From contig CANJPY010000025.1 in assembly GCA_947476255.1 (NCBI GenBank), positions 1-53,401 on the forward strand: DNA of 53,401 nucleotides, in the 5' to 3' direction. The stretch comes from Chthoniobacteraceae bacterium. GTDB taxonomy: Bacteria; Verrucomicrobiota; Verrucomicrobiia; Chthoniobacterales; Chthoniobacteraceae. The translations under genes and the position numbers were made by a program. The notes under the pieces were generated by a model, which was given only the letters and a program-made list of their open reading frames with translations, did not search any database and was not told the DNA's origin. How positions within the stretch are numbered: position 1 is the stretch's first letter; every line of letters starts with the position of its first letter. This document shows, in pieces, positions 28,683 through 37,437 of this stretch.

Positions 28683-30305
28683 ATGCGTCTTCTCCCCCGA
28701 CTCCTCCTTCTCGCAGGGCTCGTCGCCCCCCCCCTCTCAGCCCTCGCGACACCCCCAAAACTCGTCGTCGCCATTTTAGTTGACCAACTCCGCTACGATT
28801 ACCTCGAAGCCCTCCACGATCACTTCGCCCCAGGTGGCTTTCGTTTCCTCGCGGAAAAAGGCGCCTTTCTCACCTTCGCCCACTACAATTACGCCCCCAC
28901 CGTCACCGGCCCGGGCCACGCCTCCTTCCTGAGCGGCTCCACCCCCGCCATGCACGGAATCATCGGCAATGACTGGTTCGACAAACGCTCCCGCCTCATG
29001 GTCAACTGCGTCAGCGACCCCGACGCCGCTCCCGTGGGCAGCAACGATCCCGCCGCCCGCCGCTCTCCCAAAAATTTCATCGGAGACAATTTTGCCGATG
29101 CCCTGCGGATGCGGTTCGGGTCCAAGGTGGTCGGCATTTCCCTCAAAGACCGCGGCGCCATCCTGCCGGCAGGCCATAAACCACAGGGCGCGTTTTGGTT
29201 CGACTCCACCAGCGGCCGCTTCATCACCAGCTCCTATTACACCCAGGAACTCCCTGCGTGGGTCTCGCAATTCAACGCCCGACAGCTTCCGCAATCCTTC
29301 ACAGGACAAAAATGGACCCGTCTCAAAAACCCCTCCGTCTACTCCGGTCCGACAGTAGCCCTGGGCGCCTCGCCGCTGCCCGGGGAAAAAACCGCCGCCT
29401 TTGACCACTCCGTCGCCCCCTCGCCCACGGAAGGGTTTGAAACGCTCGTCCCCACACCTTTTGGAAACCAGCTGCTCACCGAGCTCGCCCTCGCCGCTGT
29501 CGACGGAGAAAAACTCGGCTCTGGAACACACCCCGACCTCTTGAGCGTGTCGTTCTCCTCCCTCGATGCCTGCGGCCACCGCTTCGGTCCCTCTTCCCAC
29601 GAAGTCCAGGACATGGTTCTTCGCTTGGACCTTGAGTTGGAACGCTTTTTCCAAGCCCTCGACCAGCGCCTCGGCCTGCACAACGTCTGGATTATCCTCA
29701 CCGCCGACCACGGAGTCGCACCCACGCCCGAGGCCGCTTTAGCCCACGGACTCGACGGCCTGCGCGCTGATATGAACGCGCTCACCGCAGACTTGCTCGC
29801 GAAACTCGAACAGCGGTTTGGAGCGGGTCGCTTCCTCCTCACTCCAAAAATCATCGACGGCAATGTGTACCTCGACTACGGCGCCCTCGCTGAACGCCGC
29901 CTTATCCCCGAAGAAATCGCCGCCTTCGTGCGGGACTGGGCCCTCGACACGGGTAAGTTCCAAGCCGGTTACACCCGCTCCCAGCTTCTCGAAGGGCGCG
30001 CCCAAGGCCCGCTTGGAGAACGCATTCGAAACGGCTTTAACGCCGAACGCAGCGGCGACATCGTCCTTGTTCAAAAGCCCTTCCACATTCCCGGCGGGGG
30101 CAGGGGCGGCACCACCCACGGCGCCCCCTACGCCTACGACACCCACGTGCCCATTCTGTTTTACGGCGCTCCTTTCAAACAGGGCCGCTGCGCCGAACCC
30201 GTCGCCATCACGGACATTGTATCCACACTTTGCGTGGCGCTGCGCATGACGGAACCAGCCATGAACATGGGCAAACCCGTCCTAGCCGTACTCCGCCCCG
30301 ATTAA
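28683..30305 (+). CDS. Secreted alkaline-phosphatase-superfamily phosphomonoesterase, PafA-like
   Basis: The product has 540 residues from the ATG at 28683, which places an ideal signal peptide (MRLLPRLLLLAGLVAPPLSALA) at the N-terminus. An in-frame ATG at 28623 would add 20 residues, and neither has a good ribosome binding site. The two-metal alkaline phosphatase core is complete: VDQLR near residue 34 supplies the first Asp, and Thr75 directly before GPGHAS is the expected nucleophile, the Thr type seen in PafA rather than the Ser of PhoA. The remaining ligands are Asp and His in LDACGHRFGP, ADHG, and the late THGAPYAYD His. Enzymes of this family release phosphate from monoesters, or sometimes diesters, in the periplasm or outside the cell. 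It is divergent to the giant PATR gene and shares its upstream region. Phosphomonoester preference is inference from PafA likeness. Confidence 0.88.
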   Translation: MRLLPRLLLLAGLVAPPLSALATPPKLVVAILVDQLRYDYLEALHDHFAPGGFRFLAEKGAFLTFAHYNYAPTVTGPGHASFLSGSTPAMHGIIGNDWFDKRSRLMVNCVSDPDAAPVGSNDPAARRSPKNFIGDNFADALRMRFGSKVVGISLKDRGAILPAGHKPQGAFWFDSTSGRFITSSYYTQELPAWVSQFNARQLPQSFTGQKWTRLKNPSVYSGPTVALGASPLPGEKTAAFDHSVAPSPTEGFETLVPTPFGNQLLTELALAAVDGEKLGSGTHPDLLSVSFSSLDACGHRFGPSSHEVQDMVLRLDLELERFFQALDQRLGLHNVWIILTADHGVAPTPEAALAHGLDGLRADMNALTADLLAKLEQRFGAGRFLLTPKIIDGNVYLDYGALAERRLIPEEIAAFVRDWALDTGKFQAGYTRSQLLEGRAQGPLGERIRNGFNAERSGDIVLVQKPFHIPGGGRGGTTHGAPYAYDTHVPILFYGAPFKQGRCAEPVAITDIVSTLCVALRMTEPAMNMGKPVLAVLRPD

Positions 30306-30336
30306 AAGTCGGTGCAGCGAAACTGTTGCTTCTTGC

Positions 30337-30352
30337 TTAAGAGTCCTCTTAA
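30337..30352. other. Perfect inverted repeat TTAAGAG-TC-CTCTTAA
   Basis: Seven-base arms with a two-base spacer lie 32 bases after the phosphatase stop and about 100 bases before the next gene. The short spacer and lack of a following T-run make a terminator less likely than a protein-binding palindrome. Confidence 0.35.
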
Positions 30353-30448
30353 CCTCCGCCCCTGCGCCTCTTGCCCCCACGAGCTCCCTTCTGCAGCCTC
30401 CAAACTTTTCCTCCTTCATTCCTTCAAACCACTTTCGTACCGAGCCGC

Positions 30449-32809
30449 ATGAAATCCTTCAACCTCCTCCACCGCGCCTGTATGGGTGCGGCACTTCTCT
30501 GCACAAGCTTCGCAAGTTTCGCGCAGGCGGAAACGGTTTTTGTCGAGGCCGAAGCCCTCGAAAGCCATGGCGGCTGGGCCCTGGACACCTCCTTTATCCC
30601 CCTCATGGGATCGCCTTACCTGCTCGCACATGGCCTCGGAAAACCCGTCGCCGACGCCAAGGGCAAACTCAACATCACCGAGGGCGGAACCTACCGCGTG
30701 TGGGTGCGCACCAAAGACTGGGTCGCTCCTTGGAAAGCGCCCGGGACTCCAGGCCGTTTCCAACTGCTTCTCAACGGCACGCCACTCGCAACGGAATTCG
30801 GCACCGAAGGCGCAGACTGGCACTGGCAGGCAGGCGGTTCCATCCCACTCACGCGCGGCGAAACCACTCTCGCCCTGCATGATCTCACCGGCTTCGACGG
30901 CCGCTGCGACGCCATCCTGCTCAGCAACGACCCCAAATTCTCCCCCCCGGAGGGTGCCGCCCTCGCCACGGCTCGCAAAGCCTGGCTCAACCCGGAGGGC
31001 GCTTCCACGGATGCCGGTGAATTCGACCTCGTGGTTGTCGGCGGAGGTTATGCCGGTCTGGGTGCCGCGATCTCCGCAGCCCGCCAATCTTTGCGCGTGG
31101 CCTTGATTCAGGACCGCTTTGTGCTCGGAGGCAACGGCAGCAGCGAAATCGGCGTCTGGGCGCAGGGCGGCACCATGCGCGGCAAATACCCGCATGTGGG
31201 CGAAATCGTGGAGGAATTTGCCGACCGTTCCCCCGACAGTCCCGGCGCCGTCGAACACTTTGTGGACCACAAAAAGGAAGAGGTGTGCCGGAACGAAAAA
31301 ACCCTCTCCCTCTTCCTCGGCCACTTCGTCCAGGGTGTTCTTCAAGACAAGAAAGACGGCCCCATTAAAGCGGTCACCGCGTTGGATGTGCGCTCGGGGC
31401 GCGAGCGCGTGTTTCGCGGCAAACTGTTCGTGGATTGCACAGGCCACGGCACCGTAGGCGCGCTTTCCGGGGCGGCATTTACCATGGAAGAATCCGGCCA
31501 CATGGGCATGTCCAACATGTGGTTTTACCAGCAAGATGCCACTCCCCAGCCCTGGCAGCCCACCCCCTGGGCGCTCGCCCTCGAAACCGAGGACTTTCCC
31601 AAGCTGCCCAAGAGCCGGTCCGTCATCGACAACAAGCCTTTCTTCAAAGGCGAATGGTTCTGGGAGTCCGGCTTTAACAAACATCCCATCAACGATCTCG
31701 AACTCGTACGCGACTGGAATTTACGCGCCGTTTATGGTGCGTTCAGCGCCTTGAAATCCGGCGCCCAAAAGGACGAAAACAGCAACGCTTCCCTGAAATG
31801 GGTTTCCCACGTCGGCGGCACGCGTGAAAGCCGCCTCCTGCTCGGGGACGTGGTTCTCACCCAGGATGACATCGTGGAAAAACGCGAGTTCAACGATGGC
31901 TTTGTGCCCACCACCTGGGACATAGACCTCCATTATCCCCGCGAGCAGTATGCGAAAAAATTTCCCGAAAACCCGTTCATCTCGCGCGCCGAATTTGGCA
32001 GGCATGTCGACCGCAGAAACGGTTATCCCGTGCCCTACCGCTGTTTCTATTCTAAAAACGTCCCGAACCTTTTCATGGCCGGGCGCAACATCAGCGTCAC
32101 CCACCAAGCCCTCGGTACGATCCGCGTCATGCGCACCTGCGGGATGATGGGGGAGATCGTCGGAAAAGCCGCCTACCTCGCCGTTCTGCACGGCACCTCC
32201 CCGCGCGGTGTCTACGAAAAGCATTTGCCCGAACTCACGCGCCTCGCCGAACAACCCGGCGCCACGCGGCGGGATTCGCTCAACTCTGAACCCCGCCTGG
32301 ATCCCAACATCCCGGATCCTTACAAACTTCCCGTCGGCTCGATGAACCGAGACCTGCCTCAATTCGCCACCCGCCTGAGCCCCGGCGACGGAGCTCCCGC
32401 TGAAACATTGCCCGGCATCATCGTGGACGATTCCAGCGCCCAGTTCACAGGGGAATGGGCTAAAGCCAGCCTCACCCCCTGCGTCGGAGCCGGTTCTCGT
32501 TTCGCCGGACCCAAAACAGGGGGCGAAGCACGCTTTAAATTCACAGTCCCAAGCACCGGTAAATACGAAGTGCGCTTGTATTGGGCTGGCCACGAAAATC
32601 GTTCCTCCAAAACCACCTGCGTCTTGGAGCGGCCGGGGCAGCCCGGCATTACCCAAACTCTGAACCAGAGAATCACGGCGCCCAAAGGTGCAAACAGCCT
32701 CGGGACTTTTGAGTTCACTGCAAATGCCGAAAACGCCGTGGTGCTCAAAACCGCCGGCGCCGACGGCAATGTCGTTGCAGACGCCCTTCAAGTCGTTCCC
32801 GTTCCATAG
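30449..32809 (+). CDS. Secreted FAD-dependent oxidoreductase with carbohydrate-binding-like ends
   Basis: The start at 30449 gives a normal signal peptide (MKSFNLLHRACMGAALLCTS, cleaved near AQA-E) and 786 residues; the longer frame from 30371 only adds a Pro/Phe-rich tail in front. Residues about 28-180 form a beta-rich module (VEAEALESHGGWALD at the start) like those of surface glycan-binding proteins. A dinucleotide-binding GGGYAGLG near residues 196-203 opens a FAD_oxidored-type domain, with GNGSSEIG and the late NLFMAGRNIS-x-THQALGTIR typical of that family. Residues about 655-786 look like a golvesin/xanthan-lyase-type beta-sandwich (VDDSSAQFTGEW at the start, ending VVADALQVVPV). Substrate is unknown; such proteins in Planctomycetes and Verrucomicrobia are thought to act on exported or imported sugars, which here is inference. 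Confidence 0.85.
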   Translation: MKSFNLLHRACMGAALLCTSFASFAQAETVFVEAEALESHGGWALDTSFIPLMGSPYLLAHGLGKPVADAKGKLNITEGGTYRVWVRTKDWVAPWKAPGTPGRFQLLLNGTPLATEFGTEGADWHWQAGGSIPLTRGETTLALHDLTGFDGRCDAILLSNDPKFSPPEGAALATARKAWLNPEGASTDAGEFDLVVVGGGYAGLGAAISAARQSLRVALIQDRFVLGGNGSSEIGVWAQGGTMRGKYPHVGEIVEEFADRSPDSPGAVEHFVDHKKEEVCRNEKTLSLFLGHFVQGVLQDKKDGPIKAVTALDVRSGRERVFRGKLFVDCTGHGTVGALSGAAFTMEESGHMGMSNMWFYQQDATPQPWQPTPWALALETEDFPKLPKSRSVIDNKPFFKGEWFWESGFNKHPINDLELVRDWNLRAVYGAFSALKSGAQKDENSNASLKWVSHVGGTRESRLLLGDVVLTQDDIVEKREFNDGFVPTTWDIDLHYPREQYAKKFPENPFISRAEFGRHVDRRNGYPVPYRCFYSKNVPNLFMAGRNISVTHQALGTIRVMRTCGMMGEIVGKAAYLAVLHGTSPRGVYEKHLPELTRLAEQPGATRRDSLNSEPRLDPNIPDPYKLPVGSMNRDLPQFATRLSPGDGAPAETLPGIIVDDSSAQFTGEWAKASLTPCVGAGSRFAGPKTGGEARFKFTVPSTGKYEVRLYWAGHENRSSKTTCVLERPGQPGITQTLNQRITAPKGANSLGTFEFTANAENAVVLKTAGADGNVVADALQVVPVP

Positions 32810-33055
32810 CCAGCGCCGTTTCCTCAAGGACGCCTCTGGCCTGGCGCCTCCCGGCAACGGATGGCGCTCCCGGGGGCCGGCGGTGAATTCATGACTCTTT
32901 ACACTATAACCAAGAGCGTAAAACAACCTCGCCGGCGTGCTGCAACTCCGCCAGGGGAATGGATTTGGATAATAACATCTCGGCCACACCCCGCGCCACA
33001 ACCGGTGGCTCGCTGCGCATTTTCCATCGTCTGGACTGCCGTACTGGAACAAAAA

Positions 33056-36000
33056 ATGCTACTCACGAGTAATTTACTTTTTATGTTCACGCCTTCTTAC
33101 AGAATCCTGAAGTCACAGTTTGGAAGATTATTCCTCGGGAAGGCATGGGGTCACCTTGCGGTTCTTTTCACCCTTGCCCTCGAAGGTCCGCTTTTCGCGC
33201 AGGTCCCCACTCCAACGTCGATTCTGAAACAACCTGTTCTGATCCCCGCCGCCGGCCTGCTGAGTGGGGGCTCCATGGAGTTGAATCTGACGGTCAAAGG
33301 GTCGGGTAGTTTATACTTCTCTTGGAGTAAGAGTTCGAGGGTCACTACGCTCGCGGGCAGCCCGGGATTGACCGGTTCCACCGACGGTGTCACTGGCGTC
33401 TCACTCACGAGCGGACCCGTGGGGATCGCGTATTACGACAATGCCCTTTACGTCGCGGACTGCGGCAACCATACGATACGCAAGATCGATCCTGCCACCA
33501 AAGGAATATCGACTCTGGCTGGGATCCCAGGGCTCGAGGGGGCTCAGAATGGCCCGCTGGAAACAGCGACCTTTTCAAAGCCGTTTGGCGTGGCTGTGGA
33601 TGCCAGTGGAAACGTTTATGTTTCAGACGCTGGAAATCATTTGATTCGGAAGATTGCGACCACCGGTACTGTAAGCACAGTTGCGGGGAAAGCGGGTTTG
33701 TCCGGCTCAAAAAACGCAACGGGGCCCGATGCCCGCTTCAATTATCCGACGGGGCTGGCCTATGATAATTTGAGCAACTCCTTATTCGTAGCTGATGCGG
33801 GCAATCATCAAATCCGCATGGTGGATATTTCGTCCGGCTCTGTGACAATCGTGGCTGGAACGGCTGGATTTCCTGGAGCAAACGATGGCACCGGGGCTTC
33901 GGCCAGATTTAAAAACCCGTCAGGCTTGGCGATGGACGGCGGGACCCTCTATGTCGCGGATGCTGGAAACAGTTCGATCCGCAAGGTGGATCTAAACACA
34001 AAAGCGGTGACAACACTTGCCGGGGTCAATGGCCAGATTGGGGATAAAGACGGGAACGGGAATGCAGCACGTTTCCGCGGGGTCGGCGGCCTAGCCATCG
34101 ACAATGGCACCCTGTACGTTGGAGATACGGGCAACCACACAGTGCGCAAAGTCTCTGCGAGTGGAATGGTATCCACCTACGCCGGAGTGACTTTAAAGAC
34201 AGGAAGCTTGGATTCCGAGAGCGCCTCGGCGCTGATGAAGAACCCGCTTGGTATGGCGACCGATCGCCTGGGCAACGTGTACTTGGCCGACACAGACAAC
34301 TATACGGTGCGTCAAATTATCCCTTTGGCGACTGTTGGAGGTTCTCAAACATCGTCTTCCGGAACCTCTTTTACTATTTCTTCCTCGACCCTTTTCTTGA
34401 AGAAAGCGCCCGTTGATGAGTCGGACACTGGCTTTTACAACTGCCTGGTGATAGGGGGATCGGGATCGGTCCGCAGCAACTCCGTGTATGTACAGGTCAA
34501 TACCCTGCCCTACATTACGACTCAACCGCTCAGCACAACCATTGTGACCGGAGGATCGGTCAATTTGAGTACGACCGCCGTGGGCACAGGCACGCTGAGT
34601 TACCAATGGCGTAAAGGCGGCGAGCCCATCAAATCGGCAACCCAATCCAGCTATTCTTTTGTGGGCAAAACCAATGGCGATTCAGGCAGCTACGATTGCC
34701 TCGTAAGCAACGTCGCTGGGTACGCCATCACATCGCCCGCCATTGTGGTGGTTAACTCGACAAATGCGGCGATCGTGGGTGGCTCGTTCTTTCTGTGCGT
34801 TTCACCCCAGACAGGCACCGTGACCTACAAATCTTCAAATCTTCCCCCGGGGCTCACGTTGAACACGTACACCGGCCTTCTCACTGGGGTGCCCACCAAG
34901 AGCGGGTCCTATGCAGTGACGGTGCAAGCCATTGACGAGGCTCTGCTTACAAGCAACTCACTGAGCTTCAGCGTCGCAGTGGCCCCTCTCGCACCGGGTG
35001 TCACCGGCACCTTCACCGGGATCATTGACCGAAGCCCCATTAACGGAGACATGGGCTCTAGTTTTCAACTCACGACCACCCCGGAAGGCTCGTTTTCTGG
35101 CAGCATCCTTACGGCGGGAACCAGCATCGTTACGGGAGGAAGCACCAGCGTTGCCACAGGAACCAGCGCCGTTTCTTTCACGGGTCGCCTTGCGACTTCG
35201 CTCGGAGATAGCAAACGCGCCACAATCAAGATCGTCCTCTCGAAGCCGGAAGAAACTAACGCACTTATCCTTGCTGGAACCTTGGATTCCGCGGACAACA
35301 CCTTGAAAGGAACTCTTACGAAAGGAGGAACCGCCACCGCTGCAGTGACTGCGTGGCGCAATGCGTGGGCTGATGTGCCCGGCAACGCCGTCAAATTCAA
35401 GGGCCCGTATAGCTTCTATTTGGAGAATAAGAAAGGAGCGCTCAAAACCAAAACGCCGCAGGGATATGGATTTGGTACGTTTGAGGTGAATTCGAAAACA
35501 GGCGCTCTGGCGCTTGCAGGGACGCTTCCCGATGGAACCAAATTTACACAGAGCACCTTGGTCTCACAAGCTGGGGTTATTCCCGTCTACACCTCGCTTT
35601 ACAACGGCAAGGGAACACTCACCGGCATCCTCAAGATCACCAAGGGCGGGTTCGCTCCCCTGGACAACACGCTCGATCCGGAGCCTCCAGATGCCCTGCC
35701 ACAGCTGACGTGGAAGAAACACCCGATCGCTAATGATCTCCTGTTTTCAGAAGGATTCGAGCCGGTCTCGCTCACAGCCCAGGGCGGCATCTATACGGCT
35801 CCGCCAGCTGGTTCCCGACTCTTTGGGGCCAGCGCCGTGAATTCTCCCGCTACGAACGTCACCATCACACTTTGGGGCGACGAGAGTGATGCGCCACTGT
35901 CCCTGCCGCAAACGCGAACGCGAAGAGATCTGAATATTTCTGCAACCGGTGCTGTTGGCATTTCGACGACCGCTCCGCTGTTAACCTTTACAGCCGTCAA

Positions 36001-36193
36001 TCTTAGCACCGGGAGCTTCTCGGGCAGCCTCGCGACGAGCGTGAAAGGACGTTCGGCTGTATTCGCCGGACAGATTGTTGGAAAAGGCGACGAAGCCGTC
36101 GGATACGGTTATTATTTGCTCTCGGGTACAGCCGGTGTAGCGCCACAGAAATCTTCTGGAAAAGTGGAGTTCGGCAAGAAGCCGTTGCCGTAG
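33056..36193 (+). CDS. Secreted NHL six-bladed propeller / Ig-domain protein
   Basis: The product has 1,045 residues from 33056; starts at 33083 or 32861 are also possible, and none has a clear ribosome binding site. An N-terminal signal peptide ends near LFAQ. Residues about 95-420 contain six NHL blades, each with a V-x-D-x-G-N-x-x-I-R-type signature (VADCGNHTIR, VSDAGNHLIR, VADAGNHQIR, VADAGNSSIR, VGDTGNHTVR, LADTDNYTVR), enough for one closed propeller. Two Ig-like segments follow at about 440-565, each with the SG/TG-x-Y-x-C signature, then a putative-Ig (He_PIG-like) region with LPPGLTLNTYTGLLTG at about 571-643. A long C-terminal beta region (644-1045) begins GTFTGIID. No catalytic motif is seen. 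The likely role is binding at the cell surface or in the periplasm; the partner is unknown. Confidence 0.85.
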   Translation: MLLTSNLLFMFTPSYRILKSQFGRLFLGKAWGHLAVLFTLALEGPLFAQVPTPTSILKQPVLIPAAGLLSGGSMELNLTVKGSGSLYFSWSKSSRVTTLAGSPGLTGSTDGVTGVSLTSGPVGIAYYDNALYVADCGNHTIRKIDPATKGISTLAGIPGLEGAQNGPLETATFSKPFGVAVDASGNVYVSDAGNHLIRKIATTGTVSTVAGKAGLSGSKNATGPDARFNYPTGLAYDNLSNSLFVADAGNHQIRMVDISSGSVTIVAGTAGFPGANDGTGASARFKNPSGLAMDGGTLYVADAGNSSIRKVDLNTKAVTTLAGVNGQIGDKDGNGNAARFRGVGGLAIDNGTLYVGDTGNHTVRKVSASGMVSTYAGVTLKTGSLDSESASALMKNPLGMATDRLGNVYLADTDNYTVRQIIPLATVGGSQTSSSGTSFTISSSTLFLKKAPVDESDTGFYNCLVIGGSGSVRSNSVYVQVNTLPYITTQPLSTTIVTGGSVNLSTTAVGTGTLSYQWRKGGEPIKSATQSSYSFVGKTNGDSGSYDCLVSNVAGYAITSPAIVVVNSTNAAIVGGSFFLCVSPQTGTVTYKSSNLPPGLTLNTYTGLLTGVPTKSGSYAVTVQAIDEALLTSNSLSFSVAVAPLAPGVTGTFTGIIDRSPINGDMGSSFQLTTTPEGSFSGSILTAGTSIVTGGSTSVATGTSAVSFTGRLATSLGDSKRATIKIVLSKPEETNALILAGTLDSADNTLKGTLTKGGTATAAVTAWRNAWADVPGNAVKFKGPYSFYLENKKGALKTKTPQGYGFGTFEVNSKTGALALAGTLPDGTKFTQSTLVSQAGVIPVYTSLYNGKGTLTGILKITKGGFAPLDNTLDPEPPDALPQLTWKKHPIANDLLFSEGFEPVSLTAQGGIYTAPPAGSRLFGASAVNSPATNVTITLWGDESDAPLSLPQTRTRRDLNISATGAVGISTTAPLLTFTAVNLSTGSFSGSLATSVKGRSAVFAGQIVGKGDEAVGYGYYLLSGTAGVAPQKSSGKVEFGKKPLP

Positions 36194-36319
36194 CGACGTA
36201 GGATCGCTGCGGGCGGCTTAAGAAGCCTTAGGAAGACCAAATACACCGTGGGTTCCCATATCAACGGCGCCAATGGCCGTGTCATCTCAGGCGCCGTTCA
36301 AATCGTACTCGTTCCTTAA
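36194..36319 (+). pseudogene. Possible remnant of a golvesin-type domain C-terminus
   Basis: In the same frame as the NHL gene, directly after its TAG stop, the sequence stays open for 41 codons to a TAA and ends GANGRVISGAVQIVLVP. The FAD-oxidoreductase upstream ends GADGNVVADALQVVPVP, a close parallel that is also the usual ending of golvesin/xanthan-lyase-type domains. There is no start codon or domain body, so it looks like the tail of a deleted or rearranged gene. The match is short, so chance is possible. Confidence 0.35.
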
Positions 36320-36394
36320 ACCACGTGGCGGCCCGCGCTTTTTTAGCGCAGCGTCTTGTGCACACGGCGTTTTTTGACCGAGAATGCCTCTCTT

Positions 36395-37366
36395 ATGGCA
36401 GCGCCCCGCATTCTCTCAGGCATCAAACCCACAGGCCGTCCGCATCTCGGGAACTACTACGGGATGATGCAGCCGGGCATCGAATGGCAGGACCGTGGAG
36501 AAGCCTTTTATTTCATCGCCGACTACCACGCTTTCACCACGGTCCACGATCCCGCCGCCCTCCGAGAACACACACGCAGCGTCGCCTTGGACTTTCTGGC
36601 GTGCGGTCTCGACCCGGAAAAAGCCGTCCTCTTCCGCCAAAGCGACGTGCCTGAAGTCACCGAACTCGCCTGGCTCCTGACCTGTCTGACGCCGATGCCC
36701 ATGCTCGAGAATTGCCACGCCTACAAGGACCACCTTGCCAAAGGCAAAGTCCCCTCCCACGGGCTGTTCGCCTACCCCGTGTTGATGGCCGCTGACATCC
36801 TCCTCTACAACAGCAACATCGTTCCCGTGGGCCGCGACCAAAAACAACATGTCGAAGTCACCCGCGATCTCGCCGAAAAAGCCAACCGCCTCTTCGGTCC
36901 GATTTTCACAGTGCCCCAGCCCAGCATCGTCGCCGAGGTCGCCACGGTCATTGGTCTGGACGGCCAGAAAATGAGCAAAAGCTACAACAACACCATCGGT
37001 CTTTTTGAAGAAGAAAAGGTGTTGCGCAAAAAAATCATGAGCATCGTCACCGACTCGGAGCCTGTGGAAGCGGCGAAAGACCCCGCCACTTCGTCCATCG
37101 TCGCCCTTTACAAACTGTGCGCCGATGCCTCCGCTGTAGCCCTGATGGAAGACCAGTTCCGCGCCGGCGGCCTGGGTTACGGTGAATTTAAAAAACGTTT
37201 GTTTGAAGCGCTTTGGGAGAAGTTTGCTCCCTTTCGAGCCAGACGCGCCGAGTTGGCTGCAGACCCCTCCGTTCTGGACGCCATCCTTGCCGACGGTGCG
37301 GCGCGCGCGCGCGCCATCGCTCTCCCCACCATGGAGCGCGTGCGCAAAGCCATGGGAATCCGTTAG
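36395..37366 (+). CDS. trpS: Tryptophanyl-tRNA synthetase
   Basis: This class I aminoacyl-tRNA synthetase charges tRNA-Trp in the cytoplasm. It has 323 residues from the ATG at 36395, where the protein begins like other family members (MAAPRILSGIKPTG); the ATG at 36356 would add 13 residues of no family character. The HIGH-type motif appears as PHLGNYYG, the second signature as KMSKS near residue 195, and the tryptophan/tRNA region includes the usual PVLMAADILLY and VGRDQKQHVE. Length is within the normal bacterial range (about 320-340). It sits between a surface-protein gene and a deacetylase gene, with 71 bases to the latter; no functional link to either is evident. Confidence 0.96.
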   Translation: MAAPRILSGIKPTGRPHLGNYYGMMQPGIEWQDRGEAFYFIADYHAFTTVHDPAALREHTRSVALDFLACGLDPEKAVLFRQSDVPEVTELAWLLTCLTPMPMLENCHAYKDHLAKGKVPSHGLFAYPVLMAADILLYNSNIVPVGRDQKQHVEVTRDLAEKANRLFGPIFTVPQPSIVAEVATVIGLDGQKMSKSYNNTIGLFEEEKVLRKKIMSIVTDSEPVEAAKDPATSSIVALYKLCADASAVALMEDQFRAGGLGYGEFKKRLFEALWEKFAPFRARRAELAADPSVLDAILADGAARARAIALPTMERVRKAMGIR

Positions 37367-37437
37367 CATGCCCCTCCCACCCCTCCAAAGTGCGGTTGCG
37401 TTTCGTGCGTCTCTGGAGTGAAATAGGGACACCCTGT

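Noticed and set aside
28776..33052. Long minus-strand frames (311, 422 and 443 codons) opposite the phosphatase and oxidoreductase genes
   Set aside because: They mirror well-supported plus-strand enzymes with intact catalytic motifs; high GC content suppresses stop codons on the opposite strand.
32861..33055. Longer N-terminus for the NHL protein from 32861
   Set aside because: The extra 65 codons read as Arg/Pro-rich sequence of no domain character before the signal peptide; a start at 33056 or 33083 is more likely.
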